Origin: JAICNR01 sp035699465
GTDB lineage: Bacteria; Gemmatimonadota; Gemmatimonadetes; JACCXV01; JAHWKZ01
Direction of reading: 5' to 3'
DNA: 8,742 bases
Assembly (NCBI GenBank): GCA_035699465.1
Contig: DASSPT010000034.1
Coordinates: 1 to 8,742 of the forward strand
Both the position numbers and the translations under genes were made by a program. Within the stretch, counting starts at the first letter, position 1. Every line of letters starts with the position of its first letter. Below, piece after piece: positions 6,753-8,742 of the stretch. The notes below the pieces were generated by a model. That model searched no databases, had not been told where the DNA came from, and worked only from the letters and a program-made list of their open reading frames with translations.

Positions 6753-8048
6753 TTGAACCTCTCCATCGAACGACTCTCCTTCGGACGCTCTCTGACGATC
6801 GCGAGCCTCCTCGCCCTGGCGGCGGGAATCGCGGTGGGGACCCTCGTGCCCATCGAGGACCATGCCGCGCTCCAGACCCTGGGTGCGGTCGTCGAGATGC
6901 TGGGCAAGGCGTGGGTCCGCTGCCTGCGGATGATCATCCTGCCGCTCGTCGTTTCGCTCCTCGTGGTGGCGATTCTGGGCTCACGCGAGAGCCTCAAGGT
7001 GGCGCGGACGGGCGGCGCGGCGGTCGGCATCTTCTTCGCGGTCTACGCCGCTCTCGCGGTCCTATCTGTCCTCCTGTTCCCGCCGCTCATCCGCGCGTTC
7101 GGGATTCGCCCGGGCTCCATGGCCGGGCTCGACTCCGTGGAGGCCCCTCCGAGCGAGGCGCCCGCCGGCCTCGACATCGCGGACTGGCTCCTCCAGGTGG
7201 TGCCCACGAACCCGTTCGCCGCCGCCGCCGAGGAGAACATGCTGCAGGTCGTCGTCTTCACCATCGTGTTCGCGGTCGCAGTCGGCCGCCTGCCCACCGC
7301 CTCGCGGAACGCGGTGCTCTCGTTCTTCCGGCCCGTCGCCGAGGCGATGCTCGTGGTCATAAGCTGGCTCATGCGCGTGAGCCCGGTGGCGATCTTCGCC
7401 CTCGCGCTGGCGGCGGCGCGTGAGGTCGGCATCGGCGCGGCGTGGGGGCTCGTGGCCTTCGCGATCGTCGCCACGATCGTCATGGTGGTCGCCATCCTGG
7501 GGCTCTCGTGCGTGGCCGGACTCCTGGGGGGGGTCGGCGTAGCGCGGTTCTTTCGCGCTGCCTGGCCGGCGCAGCTCGTGGCCCTGGCAACCCGCTCGTC
7601 GCTGGCCTCGGTGCCCGCGTTGATCGACGGCGCTCGAAACCGGCTGGGGCTCTCCGACCGCGTGGTGGGCTTCGGCATCCCGTTCGCCGCCTCCACGTTC
7701 AAGCCCAACCGGCTCATCTCGTCGCCGGGGAAGCTGTTGTTCCTCAGCTGGGTGTACGCCGTGCCGATCGATCCGATGGGATACTTGATCTTCCTCGGGT
7801 ACGTGATGCTGCTCGCGGCGACTACGGTAGGGATCCCCAACCAGCACGCGCGCCACGTGAGCCTTCCCGCCTACCTCGCGCTGGGCATTCCCGTCGAAGG
7901 CGTGGTCCTGATCGGGTCCGTCGACATGCTGTGGGACTTCGCCGCCACCGCTCTCAACTCGACCGGCTACCTCGCCGCGACGAGCCTCCTGCCACGAGCG
8001 GCGACCGCCCCGCATCTGGAGCCCAGCCCCGAGCCCCTCCCTTCATGA
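6753..8048 (+). CDS. DAACS (dicarboxylate/amino acid:cation symporter) family protein, divergent
   Basis: A 431-residue inner-membrane protein of the GltP/DctA/GltPh fold. Clear matches are helix 5 'VVPTNPFAAAAEENMLQVVVFTIVFAVAV' (149-177), hairpin HP1 'ATRSSLASVP' (279-288) and helix 8 'VDMLWDFAATALNSTG' (390-405). Typical members import glutamate, aspartate or C4-dicarboxylates with sodium or protons. This one departs at key sites. The helix 7 NMDGT motif is replaced by FKPNR (316-320). The helix 8 residue matching GltPh Arg397, which holds the acidic side chain, is Ala398. The sodium ligand Asp405 is Tyr406. Asp391, Asp395, Thr399 and Asn402 are kept. HP2 reads GIPNQH in place of the glycine-rich tip. 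Substrate and ion coupling are therefore probably altered. TTG 6753 is chosen as the codon nearest the first helix; no Shine-Dalgarno is visible. The stop overlaps the next gene as ATGA. Confidence 0.82.
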   Translation: MNLSIERLSFGRSLTIASLLALAAGIAVGTLVPIEDHAALQTLGAVVEMLGKAWVRCLRMIILPLVVSLLVVAILGSRESLKVARTGGAAVGIFFAVYAALAVLSVLLFPPLIRAFGIRPGSMAGLDSVEAPPSEAPAGLDIADWLLQVVPTNPFAAAAEENMLQVVVFTIVFAVAVGRLPTASRNAVLSFFRPVAEAMLVVISWLMRVSPVAIFALALAAAREVGIGAAWGLVAFAIVATIVMVVAILGLSCVAGLLGGVGVARFFRAAWPAQLVALATRSSLASVPALIDGARNRLGLSDRVVGFGIPFAASTFKPNRLISSPGKLLFLSWVYAVPIDPMGYLIFLGYVMLLAATTVGIPNQHARHVSLPAYLALGIPVEGVVLIGSVDMLWDFAATALNSTGYLAATSLLPRAATAPHLEPSPEPLPS

Positions 8049-8742
8049 AGCTCCTCAGCGCCGGAGCCGCCCTCACCGTGACTGGGAGCTGCCATCGCAT
8101 CGAGGCGCGCGGCAGGCGCCTGCTCGTCGACTGCGGTCTGTTCCAGGGGTCCAGGGAGATCGCGCAGCTCAATCGAGAGCCCTTCCCGTTCGACGCCAGC
8201 GAGATCGACGCCGTACTCCTCACGCACGGGCACCTGGATCACTGCGGCCGCCTGCCTCTGCTCGCCGACCAGGGATTCCGCGGTCCGATCTATGCCATCC
8301 GCAGCACTCGGTCGATCACGGAGGTCATCCTCAACGATGCGGCGAAGCTTCAGAACGAGGACTGGGAGCGGGCCATGCGGAAGGCGGGAAACAAGCCCCG
8401 CGAGCCGGGCGACATCGAGTCCCCGCTCTACGTCCCCGGCGATATCCCGAAGACGCTGGAGCTCTTCCGGGAGGTGGCGTTCGACGAGCCGGTCGACCTC
8501 GGCGAGGGGGTTCGCGCCGTGTTCCGTCCGGCCGGCCATATCCTGGGAAGCGCATTCATCGAGATCGAAACGCCCGACGGCCGGGTCGTCGCGTCCGGCG
8601 ACCTGGGCAACCGCGAGAGCTCCATCCAGAAGAACGCCGAGCTGCCGCGCGAGTGCGACGCGGTGATCGTGGAATCGACCTACGCGGACCGGTCACACCG
8701 CTCCCTCGCCGACACGCTGGAGGAGTTCCGCAGCGTCATCCG
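8045..8742 (+). CDS. Metallo-beta-lactamase/beta-CASP ribonuclease (COG1236 type), 5' part
   Basis: The first 232 residues of a protein cut by the window end; full-length relatives have about 430-470. It opens with 'GAALTVTGSCHRIEARGRRLLVDCGLFQG', the style of Thermus TTHA0252 and archaeal/eukaryotic CPSF-73-like nucleases rather than RNase J. The metal motif THGHLDH gives His61, His63, Asp65 and His66. 'GHILGSA' gives His165 and 'SGDLGNRE' gives Asp186. 'ESTYADRSH' (210-218) marks entry to the beta-CASP domain, whose remaining motifs lie beyond the window. The likely role is zinc-dependent RNA cleavage in RNA processing or decay in the cytosol; exact substrates are unknown. ATG 8045 overlaps the TGA of the symporter gene, so translation is probably coupled. 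Confidence 0.92.
   Translation, partial: MKLLSAGAALTVTGSCHRIEARGRRLLVDCGLFQGSREIAQLNREPFPFDASEIDAVLLTHGHLDHCGRLPLLADQGFRGPIYAIRSTRSITEVILNDAAKLQNEDWERAMRKAGNKPREPGDIESPLYVPGDIPKTLELFREVAFDEPVDLGEGVRAVFRPAGHILGSAFIEIETPDGRVVASGDLGNRESSIQKNAELPRECDAVIVESTYADRSHRSLADTLEEFRSVI

Noticed and set aside
7062..8015. Long - strand open frames opposite the symporter
   Set aside because: Antisense shadows with biased composition; the + strand protein has clear DAACS motifs.

Overview
The window is a GC-rich chromosomal stretch from an unidentified bacterium. It has dense gene packing, short intergenic gaps, 4-base stop/start overlaps and GTG/TTG starts. The gene set (recA, folE, a lipoprotein, a beta-CASP ribonuclease) is bacterial, and the lipoprotein signal fits a diderm soil or sediment lineage such as Gemmatimonadota or Candidatus Eisenbacteria. 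That placement is an impression from protein style, not a demonstrated assignment. I see no tRNA, rRNA, CRISPR array, insertion sequence or phage gene.

Layout. 1-1519 (+): the 3' end of an NmrA-like NAD(P)-binding protein, then a 12-helix MFS exporter. 1537-2549 (-): a TfoX-N-domain protein overlapping by GTGA a chloramphenicol-acetyltransferase-like enzyme that keeps all three catalytic residues. 2721-5042 (-): folE (GTP cyclohydrolase I), overlapping by GTGA a small NTF2-like lipoprotein, then recA, which appears to have its own promoter. 5114-6161 (+), divergent from folE: a class A beta-lactamase-like serine hydrolase whose reading frame is broken in this copy. 6210-6668 (-): a GFA/CENP-V zinc protein. 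6753-8742 (+): a divergent DAACS-family symporter overlapping by ATGA a beta-CASP RNA-processing nuclease that runs off the window.

How the genes relate. folE makes the first intermediate of the tetrahydrofolate pathway and RecA handles recombination and repair; they are neighbours but look separately promoted. The MFS exporter, CAT-like enzyme and beta-lactamase-like protein give the region a detoxification flavour, but none is proven to act on an antibiotic.

I do not find a convincing new multi-gene system. The observations most worth following are: a symporter with the family's central motif replaced and two key binding residues lost; an 18-bp inverted repeat at the folE promoter; the broken serine hydrolase with a possible CTG start; and the CAT-like enzyme coupled to a TfoX-domain protein.
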